DNA of 64,000 bases from Urophycis tenuis (lineage: Eukaryota; Chordata; Actinopteri; Gadiformes; Phycidae), in assembly GCA_036785325.1 (NCBI GenBank), contig JAXIVH010000029.1, positions 2,865,408 to 2,929,407 of the forward strand, in the 5' to 3' direction. Positions 23,671 to 36,505 of the stretch are shown here, in pieces (position 1 is the stretch's first letter; each line of letters begins with the position of its first letter). Under the pieces are notes generated by a model. It saw only the letters and a list, made by a program, of their open reading frames with translations, ran no database searches and was not told where the DNA came from. Both the position numbers and the translations under genes were made by a program.

Positions 23671-25752
23671 CGCGCGATCGATACAGGTCACTCACCCACA
23701 CACGCAAACACGCGAGGAAAACACAACACAGCACTTCCCGCTTTTCAGCTGGGCCAAACCATTAGAGCACCAGCCCCCCCCCCCCCCTGGAGTTTATGGT
23801 ACGGACTACCAGTAACGAACCCATAACAAAGCCATGTTCTGCCTCGGCGCTGGTCTCACATTTGGGCTTATTCTGACAAAACGGTAGCTCCTATCAGAAA
23901 AAAAGCAAGACCATCATCGCCGTAACGACTTCCCGAACGATTTGGTGTTTCTACAATGTTTCTAGAGTAAATATTTCGGAGACAATCGCAAGTTTAAAAC
24001 AGAGGTCCGTTCTGCTTTTCTCTGAAAATATTTGTATTGGAGTCAATGAGGCGCATACACAGACTGGCCGCACTTAGAGGCTGCTAATTCGAATTCTGTA
24101 AATCGCTCCGATTTTTTGAGCACATTGTGAGAGACAGAACACGTATGTCTACAAAGTAGGAAAAAATTACGTGTGTACATCGTAAACTGTGGCCAGGAGC
24201 AGCGTGGAGAGAGATTTTTTTTTTTAGTTTTCTGGGTCTCTCTCCACCTCTAGCTACACTCTAACCCTAATAAGGGCACGCAATACACACCCATTGTAAT
24301 CCCATCATTTCTCCAAAAATGATCATGGTCATTGGACAGTGATTGATCAAAAAGTATATGACCTTTCAAAACATGGAAATATACATCAAATACACAAGAC
24401 TTGTGTCTACTGTTTAAAGTTGAAATGGAGTCTGTAGGTGAAAGTCTGCAGGAGCAGCAGACAGCACCAAAAGTCTTTATTTTTTTACCTCCTCCCATGC
24501 ATTCTCTATGGGAAAATATTGACAGTTTTTTGCAAATAACGTCATGAAAAATTAATATTATTTTAAGAAAAGTAATAGCACACCGATCCCGATGAAGACG
24601 CACATTTTGATATATCATTTGTCCTACAACTCTTCGAGTTGTAGGACTAGTTTCGCATCAAAAAACGCGAGGAAGAGGAATAATAAAGATAAAGATAAAG
24701 ATAAAGATAAGAAAAAATCCACAGGATAACAATAGTGCTCGGGGCTTCGCCCCGAGCACTGGCTCCACAGCTTTGCTGTAGGGCCAGTGCTCGGTGCGTT
24801 TGCCCCGTGCACTAACTAGAATTCAAAAATTCCCTCGAGGGAAATTTTGATAGTGCACGGATGATGCTGCCGGAGTGTGAACCTCTATCAGAGTCACAGC
24901 CGTTTGAGTAATGGTGCTGATCCCAAAAACAGCAGTCAACAAACTGAACGTCACGAAACAGTGAAATGTAAGGAACCCAACATGTCCTGAACATTCGCCT
25001 CCAAACCCTATCTAATAGCAATAACATGTAATGAAACAGAATGCCAGAATGTCGCAATGCATTCTGGGAAACACTCCCCCAACACGTTACAAAACACGCT
25101 ACTATCCACGATTTCCTCAGGCAAGTACAACAACTTGAACTGATAATACAAGAAAACACAAAAGCATTAACCTAATTTACACAAAATAGAAACAACATTT
25201 AATTTGGTTTGTGTCCGATGACGAGAGAGACGCTAGATGGTAACCATGGCAACGGAGACTCGATATCTCACAGTTTATTTATCAACGACAAGACAGACAG
25301 ATCTCACTGCCCATCACTGATCAACTGCTGCGGTCGGGACGTGTGTGTGTGTGGCACTCAATGTTATGAATTAAAATGACAGTTTTGCAAGCACCCACAC
25401 ACGCGCGGTGGACAGAGACGTTGAGGTTAGGGTTAGTGTTAGGTTTACTTTACATTCACATTTAATTTGATTTGTGTCCGATGACGAGAGAGAGACGGAG
25501 AGAGATAGAGCACCTTGGTAGAGAGACGTACAATAACAGAGAGCGAGCGCCGGTCTCGATAAAGCCGTTAATCAGCGAAACGAATCGTTATTTCCCGATA
25601 GTTTCACAGCGGTTACATTCAGCAGGTAGACACGGCTGAACTGCACCGCCGTTAATCAGCGAAATGAATCGTTATTTCCCGATAGTTTCACAGCGGTTAC
25701 ATTCAGCAGGTAGACACGGCTGAACTGCACCTCTGTGCGTCTGCAAGACATC

Positions 25753-25832
<80 letters not shown>

Positions 25833-27501
25833 CGCGCGATCGATACAGGTCACTCACCCACACGCAAGCACGCGAGGAAAAAACAACACAGCACTTCCCG
25901 CTTTTCAGCTGGGCCAAACCATTAGACCACCAGGCCCCCCCTGGAGTTTGCAATGTCATGGTACGGACTACCAGTAACGAACCCATAACAAAGCCATGTT
26001 CTGCCTCGGCACTGGTCTCACATTTGGGCTTATTCTGACAAAACGGTAGCTCCTATCAGAAAAAAAGCAAGACCATCATCGCCGTAAGGACTTCCCGAAC
26101 GATTTGGTGTTTCTACAATGTTTCTAGAGTAAATATTTCGGAGACACTCGCAAGTTTAAAACAGGGGTCCGTTCTGCTTTTCTCTGAAAATATTTGTATT
26201 GGAGTCAATGAGGAGAAGACACCGACTGGCCGCACTTAGAGGCTGCTAATTCGAATTCTGTAAATCTCTCCGAATTTTTAAACACATTGTGAGAGACAGA
26301 ACACGTATGTCTACAAAGTAGGAAAAAAACACGTGTGTACATTGTAAACTGTGGCCAGGAGCAGCGTGGAGAGAGATTTATTTTTTATTTTTCTGGGTCT
26401 CTCTCCACCTCTAGCTACACTCTAACCCTAATAAGGGCATGCAATACACACCCATTGTAATCTCATCATTTCTCCAAAAATGATCATGGTCATTGAACAG
26501 TGATTGATCAAAAAGTATATGACCTATCAAAACATGGAAATATACATAAAGTACACAAGACTTGTGTCTACTGTTTAAAGTTGAAATGGAGTCTCTAGGT
26601 CAAAGTATGCAGGAGCAACAGACAGCAGTAAAAGTATGTATTTTTTGACCTCCTCCCATGCATTCTCTATGGGAAAATATTCACAGTTTTTTGCAAATAA
26701 CTTCATGAAAAATTAATATTTTTTAAATTTGTATTGAAGCACACCGATCCCGATGAAGACGCACATTTTGATATATCATTTGTCCTACAACTCTTCGAGT
26801 TGTAGGACTAGTAGCGAATCAAAAAAGCGAGGAAGAGGAATAATAATAAGAAGAATAAGAAAAAATCCACAGTATAACAATAGTGCTCGGGGCTTTGCCC
26901 CGAGCACTGGCTCCACAGCTTTGCTGTAGGGCCAGTGCTCGGTGCGTTTGCCCCGTGCACTAACTAGAGTTCAAAAATTCCCTCGAGGGAAATTTTGATA
27001 GTGCACGGGTGACGCTACCGGAGTATGAAGCTCTATCAGAGTCACAGCCGTTTGAGTAATGGTGCTGATCCCAAAAACAGCAGTCAACAAACTGAACGTC
27101 ATGAAACAGTGAAATGTAAGGAACCCAACATGTCCTGAACATTCGCCTCCAAACCCTATCTAATAGCAATAACATGTAATGAAACAGAATGCCAGAATAT
27201 CGCAATGCATTCTGGGAAACACTCCCCCAACACGTTGAAAACACGCTACTATCCACGATTTCCTCAGGCAAGTACAACAACTTGAACTGATAATACAAGA
27301 AAACACAAAACCATTAACCTAATTTACACAAAATAGAAACAACATTTAATTTGATTTGTGTCCGATGACGAGAGAGACGCTAGATGGTAACCATGGCAAC
27401 GGAGACTCGATATCTCACAGTTTATTTATCAACGACAAGACAGACAGATCTCACTGCCCATCACTGATCAACTGCTGCGGTCGGGACGTGTGTGTGTGTG
27501 T

Positions 27502-27562
<61 letters not shown>

Positions 27563-27951
27563 ACTCAATGTTATGAATTAAAATGACAGTTTTGCAAGCA
27601 CCCACACACGCAAGCACGCGCAATGTCTACAGAGACGTTGAGGTTAGGGTTAGTGTTAGGATTACTTTACATTCACATTTAATTTGATTTGTGTCCGATG
27701 ACGAGAGAGAGACGGAGAGAGATAGAGCACTTTGGTAGAGAGACGTACAATAACAGAGAGCGAGCGCCGGTCTCGATAAAGCCGTTAATCAGCGAAATGA
27801 ATCGTTATTTCCCGATTGTTTCACAGCGGTTACATTCAGCAGGTAGACAGGGCCACCTATCTGAATCACATTATCCAATGAAAAGTATTAGAGCTCTGTG
27901 CGTGATCATAGCCAGGACATCGCGTCTACAACCAGTTCTCCCAGCAGCAGC

Positions 27952-28014
<63 letters not shown>

Positions 28015-29314
28015 AGGTGCTGCGCGCGATCGATACAATGTTATTATTTAAATTGACAGTTAGACCCACACACGCGCGCGATGACGACAGAGACGAGGAG
28101 GAGAGGAATAGAGGAAAACAGCCATTTTCTGCCTCGGCACTGGTCTCACATTTGGGCTTATTCTGACAAAACGGCAGGTCCTACCAGAAAAACAGCAAGA
28201 CCATCATCGCCGTTAGGACTTCCCGAACGATTTGGTGTTTCTAAAATGTTTCTAGAGTAAATATTTCGGAGACACTCGCAAGTTTAAAACAGGGGTCCGT
28301 TCTGCTTTTCTCTGAAAATATTTGTATTGGAGTCAATGAGGAGAAGACAGCGACTGGCCGCACTTAGAGGCTGCTAATTCGAATTCTGTAAATCTCTCCG
28401 ATTTTTTAAACACATTGTGAGAGACAGAACACCTATGTCTACAAAGTTGGAAAAAATCACGTGTGTACATTGTAAACTGTGGCCAGGAGCAGCGTGGAAA
28501 GACATTATTTTTTTCATTTTTGTGGGGCTCTCTCCACTCTAGCTACACTGTAACCCTAATAAGGGCATGCAATACACACCCATTGTAATCTCATCATTTT
28601 TCCAAAAATGATCATGGTTATTGAACAGTGATTGATCAAAAAGTATATGACCTATCAAAACATGGAAATATACATAAAATACACAAGACTGGTGTCTACT
28701 GTTTAAAGTTGAAATGGAGTCTCTAGGTCAAAGTATGCAGGAGCAGCAGACAGCAGTAGGCAGTAGTAAAAGTATTTATTTTTTGACCTCCTCCCATGCA
28801 TTCTCTATGGGAAAATATTCACAGTTTTTTGCAAATAACTTCATGAAAAATTAATATTATTTTAAGAAATCGAATAGCACACCGATCCCGATGAAGACGC
28901 ACATTTTGATATATCATTTGTCCTACAACTCTTCGAGTTGTAGGACTAGTAGCGAATCAAAAAAGCGAGGAAGAGGAATAATAATAAAAAGAAAAAATCC
29001 ACAGTATAACAATAGTGCTCGGGGCTTTGCCCCGAGCACTGGCTCCACAGCTTTGCTGTAGGGCCAGTGCTCGGTGCGTTTGCCCCGTGCACTAATAAAA
29101 AGAAAAAATCCACAGGATAACAATAGTGCTCGGGGCTTCGCCCCGAGCACTGGCTCCACAGCTTTGCTGTAGGGCCAGTGCTCGGTGCGTTTGCCCCGTG
29201 CACTAATAAAAAGAAAAAATCCACAGGATAACAATAGTGCTCGGGGCTTCGCCCCGAGCACTGGCTCCACAGCTTTGCTGTAGGGCCAGTGCTCGGTGCG
29301 TTTGCCCCGTGCAC

Positions 29315-29315
<1 letters not shown>
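18271..29315 (-). repeat. Head-to-tail array of ~2.15-kb Helentron-like units
   Basis: Five well-conserved units lie at 18271-20449, 20450-22535, 22536-24815, 24816-26963 and 26964-29315. On the minus strand each ends with the hairpin plus CTAG (at the low coordinate). Three of the preceding junctions carry the 5' cap ending in TTAGTGCACGGGGC; two (18270 and 22535) have only an AAT run there. Each unit holds a conserved 1-kb segment, a 22-bp palindrome CCTACAACTC-TTCGAGTTGTAGG (near 18199, 20279, 22462, 24625, 26783 and 28919), one or two TG microsatellites of up to about 80 bp, and a GTTAGGGTTAG motif. No unit encodes a protein. They look like non-autonomous rolling-circle copies or a concatemer of the element's own 5' region. 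Confidence 0.8.
28984..29315 (-). repeat. Three tandem copies of the Helentron 5' cap
   Basis: A 111-bp unit occurs three times, ending at 29093, 29204 and 29315. Each contains a strong hairpin around GCTCGGGGC-TTTG-CCCCGAGC, a second around CCACAGC-TTT-GCTGTAGG, and the terminal GTGCACT. Single caps occur at 20340-20449, 24715-24815 and 26870-26963. The long frames crossing the three caps only reflect the 111-bp period (37 codons). Confidence 0.85.
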
Positions 29316-29353
<38 letters not shown>

Positions 29354-29402
29354 AATAATAATAATAATACAATAATAATAATAATAATATAATAATATAT
29401 TA

Positions 29403-29441
<39 letters not shown>

Positions 29442-29480
29442 AATAATACAAGAGTAATAATAATAATAAGAGTATAATAA
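29316..29480. repeat. AAT microsatellite, the Helentron insertion site
   Basis: Interrupted AAT repeats run from the 5' cap to the LINE UTR. The same repeat flanks the other end of the Helentron at 511-522, as expected if the element landed within a simple repeat in the LINE UTR. Confidence 0.8.
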
Positions 29481-31480
29481 TAATACAAGAGTATTCAATT
29501 TTACAAGGTGCGATATGGCAAAGTGCAGAATAGCAGCATGGACATTAAATAAGTATTGTAAACACTGTTTATGTGCTAAAGAGTATGTGCAGATATTGCA
29601 TAGAGAGAGGAGATAACAGAGGGTGATTTATTTATTTATTTATTTTTTTTGCATTGAGTCTACTGACCCACAGTTTTGAGTCTATTGTCCCACAGTTCTA
29701 TTGGAGTTTTTTTTTTATTTTTTATTCCTGAGTGAGTTGAGCAGTCTGATGGCCTGGGGGAAAAAGCTGTTGCTTAGTCTGGTAGTCCTACAGCGCATGC
29801 TGCTGTAGCGCTTGCCAGAGGGTAGGAGGGTGAACAGTTTGTGTGAAGGGTGGGCGGTGTCCTTGGTGATGTTGATGGCTCTTTTGTAGCAGCGGGATGG
29901 GTATAGGTCCTGTATGGATGGTTGGGCTGATGTGGTGATCTTTTCTGCTGTCCTCACCACCCTCTGTAAGGCCTTCTGGTCAGCAACAGGGCAGCTGCCA
30001 TACCAGACTGAGAGACTGCTGGTGAGGATGCTCTCAATGGCTCCCCTGTAGAAGGTGGTGAGTGCAGAAGGGGGGAGGTTGGCTCTCCTCATCCTGCGTA
30101 GGAAGTGGAGGCGTTGCTGTGCTTTCTTGACCAGGGAGGTGGTGTTGGTTGTCCATGTCAGGTCATCAGTGATGTGCACCCCCAGGAACTTTGTGCTCTT
30201 CACTGATTCCACAGCACTGCCATTGATGGTGAGGGGAGTGTGTGGTTTGCGATTCTTCTTGAAGTCCACAGTTATTTCCTTTGTTTTGTTGACATTGAGA
30301 TGTAGGTTGTTGATGTCGCACCAGTTGATGAGTTGGAGTACCTCCTCTCTGTAGGCTGAGTCGTCGTCGCTGCTGATGAGGCCCACTACTGTTGTGTCGT
30401 CTGCAAACTTGATGATGTGGTTTGAGCTGGATCTGGCACAACAGTCATGGGTCATCAGTGTGAACAGCAGAGGACTCAACACACAACCCTGGGGAACTCC
30501 TGTGTTCATGATGGTAGTCTCTGAGGAGTTTTTGCCAACTCTTACTGTCTGAGGTCTGTAGGTGAGGAAGTCTGGTAGCCAGTTGCAGAGCTGGGTGTTG
30601 ATGCCTATGGCGCTGAGTTTGTTCACCAGGTGTTGTGGGATGACTGTGTTGAAGGCAGAGCTGAAGTCGATGAACAGCATCCGCACACAGCTGTCTTTGT
30701 TCTCCAGGTGAGCCAGGCTGAGGTGAAGTGCAGTAGCAATGGCATCATCAGTAGAGCGCTTGGGACGGTAAGCGAACTGGAATGGGTCAAATGTTGCGGG
30801 TAGGCTGGATGTTATATGGGCCTTGACCATCCTTTCAAAGCACTTCATCATAATGGGAGTGAGTGCTATGGGCCTGTAGTCGTTCAGTGTTGTGGCTGGG
30901 GATTTCTTGGGCAGCGGTATGATGGTGTGGCTTTGAAGCATTCAGGTATGATGGCTTGGCTCAGAGAGATGTTGAAGATATCTGTGAGGACATCTGTGAG
31001 TGAGTCCGCACAGTCTCTAAGCACACGCCCAGGTATATTGTCAGGACCGGCAGCCTTCCTGGGGTTCACCTTTTGAAGGGTCCTCCGCACGTCAGCAGGG
31101 TCCAGTTGAAGTGTTGTAGTGTCCGAGCAATGAAGGGCTTTTGTTGGAGTGGTGGTGTTTTTTTCTTCAAAACGGCTGAAGAAGGTGTTGAGTGAGTTCA
31201 GGAAGTCTGTGCTGTCGTCGCACGGTGGAGGTGGAGGCTTGTAATCTGTTACTGACTGGATGCCTTGCCATAGGCGTCTGGGGTCTTTTGTGTCAGTGAA
31301 GTGTGATTGGATTTTCTGACCATAGGCACGCTTGGCTGCTCTCACGCCTCGGTTCAAGTTGGCCCTAGCAGTTCTGAGGGCTTCTTTGTCCCCAGACTTG
31401 AAGGCAGTATTGCGTGCTCCCAGGAGCTCACATACCTCCCTGGTGAACCAGGGTTTTTCGTTGGCCCTTGTGGTGATGTT
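29481..31480 (-). pseudogene. L2/Rex1-like LINE: reverse transcriptase part, 5' truncated
   Basis: The RT frame (30941-29715) has the palm motifs FIDFSSAFN, GVPQGCVLSPLL and FADDTTVVG and ends in a normal LINE C-terminus (LLNSLRNKK then stop). The upstream linker frame (about 31480-30884) has KPWFTREV and AAGPDNIPGR. The two overlap at 30884-30941 in different frames, so one frameshift separates them. The endonuclease domain is missing. Its 3' UTR runs to 29481 and, I infer, continues at 522-185 beyond the Helentron. The 5' end abuts Gypsy sequence at 31480. Confidence 0.85.
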
Positions 31481-32085
31481 TGTGCACCACAAGTGCACCC
31501 TGACCCTAAACTACCCTTTGTCCTGGACACTGAAGTGAGCGGGGAGGGGGTGGGTGCGATCCTATCACAGGCATGGCCGGGAGGAGAAAGGGTTGTGGCC
31601 TACTACAGCAAAGCCCTGAGTAAAGCTGAGCGGCGGTATTGCGTCGTCACCCTTAGGGAGTTGCTTGCTGTAGTCTTCGCTGTCCGACACTTCAAGTACT
31701 ACCTGTGTGGCCGCCTCTTCACCATATGCATGGATCATGCGTCACTGCTCTGGCTAATGAAGTTCAGAGAGCCAGAGGGGCAACTGGCTCGTTGGCTAGA
31801 GGCGCTACAAGGCTAGGAGGTCACCGTGACCCACCGTACAGGAGAACGGCACGGCGACGCCGACGCACTGTCCCGTCGACCATGCCATGCATACGGCTTC
31901 CGGTATTGTGGTGGTGGTACCCAGAGAAAGGCAGGAAGCTGTTCTCCAGGCCATTCATGGCTCTGCAGGCTCCGGACAAAAAGGGTCTACCACAAAAGCT
32001 GTCTACCACAGCTACCTGGCAGGGGGTGCAGAGTGGTACTACATTGGGACATGCTGGCGCCTTAATGTGGCTATGCCGGTTTCAA
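31481..32085 (+). pseudogene. Ty3/Gypsy RNase H and integrase-start remnant
   Basis: The plus strand reads a Gypsy RNase H: PDPKLPFVLDTEVSG, VGAILSQ, VVAYYSKALSKAERRYCV, LRELLAVVFAVRHFKYYL and GERHGDADALSRRP. A TAG stop at 31814-31816 breaks the frame where Gypsy proteins usually have Tyr. After about 31890 a different frame (VVVPRERQEAVLQAIHG) resembles the start of the integrase zinc-binding region, so there is also a frameshift. It continues the fragment at 1-184 almost without a gap. Confidence 0.8.
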
Positions 32086-32235
32086 GTCGACCACAGTTTA
32101 AACATTTACATTTAGTCATTTACATAACATATTTAAGTTTGTAACCAATACGTGTTAATAAAAATAGCAATAAATCTATTGATATGACATATGTGAAACT
32201 TATTTCTGATAAATCACGGATCAAAGTTGCCTACA

Positions 32236-33215
32236 GTACCTGAGTCTTCGTCCTGCTGTAATAAACACTGTCAGTGATGCAGCCGATGATGGTGGTGTCA
32301 TCAGCAAACTTAATAACAGTGCAGGGGGCTGAGGACACATCCCTGGGGGCCACCGGTGCTGAGAGTCAGTGTGGAGGAGGTGGCATTGCCGATCCTTACA
32401 GCCTGTGGCCTGCTAGTCAGGAAGTCCAGGATCCAGCTGCACTAGGTGGAACTGATGTGCAGATCCCTTTGTGACAAGTCTGAAGGGCACTATGCTGTTG
32501 CACTATGTCATTGGTTCCCAAAAAGTGTGCCGTGAGGCAAGTCCGGGTGTGCCGTGGGATTTTGTGACAACCATACATTATTATTGCAATATACAACTAC
32601 ACAAAAATTATTATTTATTAATTTAGTTTATCAGTACTTTGTATGCACTCAATTCATAATACAGAGGCAGACTATATACCTAAAAACAATTCTTTAATTC
32701 TTGCCTCATTTTTTATTTTGTGACCTGTCTGGTTTAAATGGGTCTGTTGCTGCTCAATATGAGTCTTTGTCACATTTTATTTGGCATTAATAAGTATGCA
32801 CATTTACAGATATTTTACATGATATGAGTGATAACACGTGTTAGCTATTTTGCACAATAGGTGTGCCTTGAGATTTTTACTTGTCCTTTGGTGTGCCTTG
32901 CGCACAAAAAGTTTGGGAACCACTGCACTATGCTGTTCATCGATTATAGCAGAGCTGTAATCGATGAACAGCATCCGCACATAAGTATCCCTCTGATCCA
33001 GGTGGGAGAGGGCAGTGTGCGCTGCAAATTTCTTTGGGACTGGATGATGGTGGTCTTCTTAAAAGATGTGGGGACTACAGACTTGGGCAGGGAAAGGTTG
33101 AAGATGTCTGTGAAGATATCTACCAGTTTGTGTGTGCATGCCTTGAGAGCACGGCCCAGGATATTGTCTGGACCAGGAGCATTGTGTGCCTTTACCCATT
33201 TAAAGGTTTTGCACG
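32236..33215 (-). pseudogene. Inverted 5' part of a Rex1/L2-like LINE
   Basis: On the minus strand the linker and RT start (APGPDNILGRALKAC, FTDIFNLSL, RMLFIDYSSA) lie at 33210-32950, and further RT, including KFADDTTIIGCI, at 32490-32240. It is interrupted by the hAT MITE at 32509-32925 and by a small inverted duplication at 32937-32976. At about 33216 it meets the plus-strand C-terminal part of the same kind of LINE, the classic layout of a 5' inversion during insertion. Confidence 0.7.
32509..32925. mobile_element. hAT-type MITE (copy A)
   Basis: The ends CATTGGTTCCCAAA and TTTGGGAACCACTG are inverted repeats with one changed base. The flanks CACTATGT (32501-32508) and CACTATGC (32926-32933) are an 8-bp target duplication with one mismatch. 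It has no ORF. Its sequence is the reverse complement of most of copy B at 45888-46479. Confidence 0.9.
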
Positions 33216-34380
33216 CATCAAAGGTTTTGCAGCTCAACACCAACAAGATGAAGGAGTTGGTGGTGGATTTCCGGAGGTTGAAATCTACCCCCACACCCAT
33301 CTCCATCAAGGGGGTGACTGTCGACGTTGTCCAGGATTACAAATACCTGGATGTTCACCTGGACAATAAACTGGACTGGGCCAAGAACACTGAGGCTGTG
33401 TATAAGAAAGGCCAGAGCCGACTTTATTTCCTGAGGAGGCTCCGGTCCTTCAACGTCTGTAATACTATGCTTAAGATGTTCTACCAGTCGGTGGTAGCCA
33501 GTACCATCTTCTTCGGGGTCGCGTGCTGGGGAAGCAGGCTGAGGTCAGCAGATGCCAACAAGATCAGCAGGATCGTCAGGAAGGCTGGCTCCGTCCTGGG
33601 GGTCCAACTGGACTCTTTGTTGGAGGTGTCTGAGAGGAGGATGCTGCGCAAGTTGCGTAGTATCCTAGACAACAACGCTCACCCTCTCCACCAGGTGCTG
33701 ACCTCATACCGCAGTGCCTTCAGCAATAGACTCATTCCACCCCGGTGTACCACAGAACGCCACAGAAAGTCCTTTCTTCCTGTGGCCATCAGACTCTATA
33801 ACTCATCTACTTCAGGTCGTTAGAGGACCTCACATCATCTAAATGCACCATCACTGCAGAATTCACTTTATTCACTGCATTCACTGTATTCACTTTATTC
33901 ATTCATTTACTCACTTTATTTAGTACTGCCATGGGAACTATACGTATTGCTGTATATTATATATACCTACGTAGTTACTGTAGCGGTACGACAAACTATC
34001 TCATCTTATTCCATTAAACATTCACTGAGATATATTTATATATTTATTAGTTTCTATTATAGTTTGTACGGGTATATTAGCTTACACTTAAGTTGAGGAA
34101 CTAAGTATAAGCTAATATAACAAAATGTTAGGCTAGTTGGTTTTTATTTATTTATTTATTTAGTTAGTTGGTAGTTAGTTAGTTGGTTTATAAGTTACTC
34201 TAGTTTATTGTTATATTGTTGTTAATTGGTTATATTAGGTATATTTTTATATTAGGGTATATTTTATTTTATTTTATTTTAGGTATATTTTATTTTGTGT
34301 ATATTTCTTTTCCTTCTTTGTTTTGATCTGTTGCAAAATAATTTCCCTCGGGATGAATAAAGTCTCTTGAATCTTGAATC
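33216..34380 (+). pseudogene. Rex1/L2-like LINE: RT C-terminal part and 3' UTR
   Basis: The frame to 33823 reads the end of an RT: KMKELVVDFRRL, YKYLDVHLDNKLDW, RLYFLRRLRSFNV and FLPVAIRLYNSS then stop. The 3' UTR ends with TTCCCTCGGGATGAATAAAG and short TTGAATC repeats, a typical fish LINE tail. The join to the inverted 5' part near 33216 lies at a repeated word, CAAAGGTTTTGCA/G, so microhomology may have joined them. Confidence 0.8.
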
Positions 34381-34771
34381 TGCCAGAGAAATCTCGAGTG
34401 GGCAGTCGTCCTGTTCCAACAGAATCTCTGGCTTGTTGTGCACCTCAAAGCGGGCGTAGAAGGTGTTCAGATCCTCTGGAAGAGAAGCGTTCACCTCCCC
34501 CATATGGTAGCCCTTAGATTAGATTAATATTAGATTAGATTATACTTTATTCATCCCACAGTGGGGAAATTTGCTTGTCACAGCATCAGAAAAGTGTAGT
34601 ACACACTACATAAATTTAAATAGAAAGGGGCAAACACTACAATGATCAGACAGAAACCCTTATAGCCCTTAATGTGGAGGTGTCTAAAGCCAACTCCATG
34701 TGCCTGGTGTTGGAGCCACTGTAGCAAGACATCACCTATTCTTTGTATTATCCCTTGGCCGTTTTTATAGA
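34381..34771 (-). pseudogene. LINE linker fragment split by a retroelement tail
   Basis: On the minus strand the region 34510-34390 reads VNASLPEDLNTFYARFE, the linker that precedes RT in this LINE group, and 34770-34665 matches the region just upstream (compare 39120-39200). The two parts are separated by the insertion at 34512-34657. Confidence 0.6.
34512..34657 (-). mobile_element. Short retroelement 3' end inserted in a LINE
   Basis: On the minus strand it ends with CCCACTGTGGGATGAATAAAG, a LINE or SINE tail. The word TAGCCCTTA flanks it on both sides (near 34506 and 34656), a likely target duplication. Only the 3' portion is present. Confidence 0.55.
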
Positions 34772-34893
34772 TTTCGATAAATGAGCAGCAGGCCTACATA
34801 TAGACAAGGACACTGTAATGAGGAGTACAAATACGGTGAATGTTTTGAGTAATCAGTTCACTCTACTATTTCGTCATATTTTGACATTTTATG

Positions 34894-36384
<1,491 letters not shown>

Positions 36385-36505
36385 TGCAACAACACACTAC
36401 CTCACTTTTTTTTTTCGTACTTGCATTTTTCTGTGTTGTCTGTACAAGGTCTGTTTGTCTGTGTGTTTGTCTGATTGTCCATTTTGTTCATTTTAATCTT
36501 TTCAT
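36385..36505 (+). mobile_element. LINE 3' UTR fragment
   Basis: The stretch TTGTCTGTACAAGGTCTGTTTGTCTG with its T-rich lead-in closely resembles 59065-59200, which belongs to a LINE tail. It ends exactly beside the outer edge of the left inverted arm at about 36509. Confidence 0.5.

Larger units (their letters stand above)
523..29315 (-). mobile_element. Giant Helentron (Helitron2-type) carrying a tandem array
   Basis: The left edge (3' end on the minus strand) is a hairpin (527-549) ending in CTAG at 523-526. The right edge (5' end) is the hairpin cap ending GTGCACT at 29315. The inverted pair AGTGCACGGG (553-562) and CCCGTGCACT (29306-29315) forms subterminal inverted repeats, as described for Helentrons. 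Both flanks are AAT/ATT repeats of the host LINE, which fits insertion between T residues without target duplication. Inside, from 5' to 3', are the 2.15-kb array, the Rep/helicase/endonuclease gene, exon-like pieces, a hAT element and a minisatellite. The single-insertion reading is an inference; stepwise insertion of separate related copies at one spot is the main alternative. Confidence 0.6.

Noticed and set aside
18780..28050. Many Cys-Val or Thr-His proteins
   Set aside because: They are translations of TG/CA microsatellites inside the array units.
28923..29488. 149- and 180-codon repetitive ORFs
   Set aside because: The 111-bp cap period is a multiple of three, which keeps frames open; the remainder is AAT repeat. 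No protein-like features.
29715..30941. A host gene of 408 codons
   Set aside because: It has complete LINE reverse transcriptase motifs, a frameshifted linker and a LINE-type 3' UTR.
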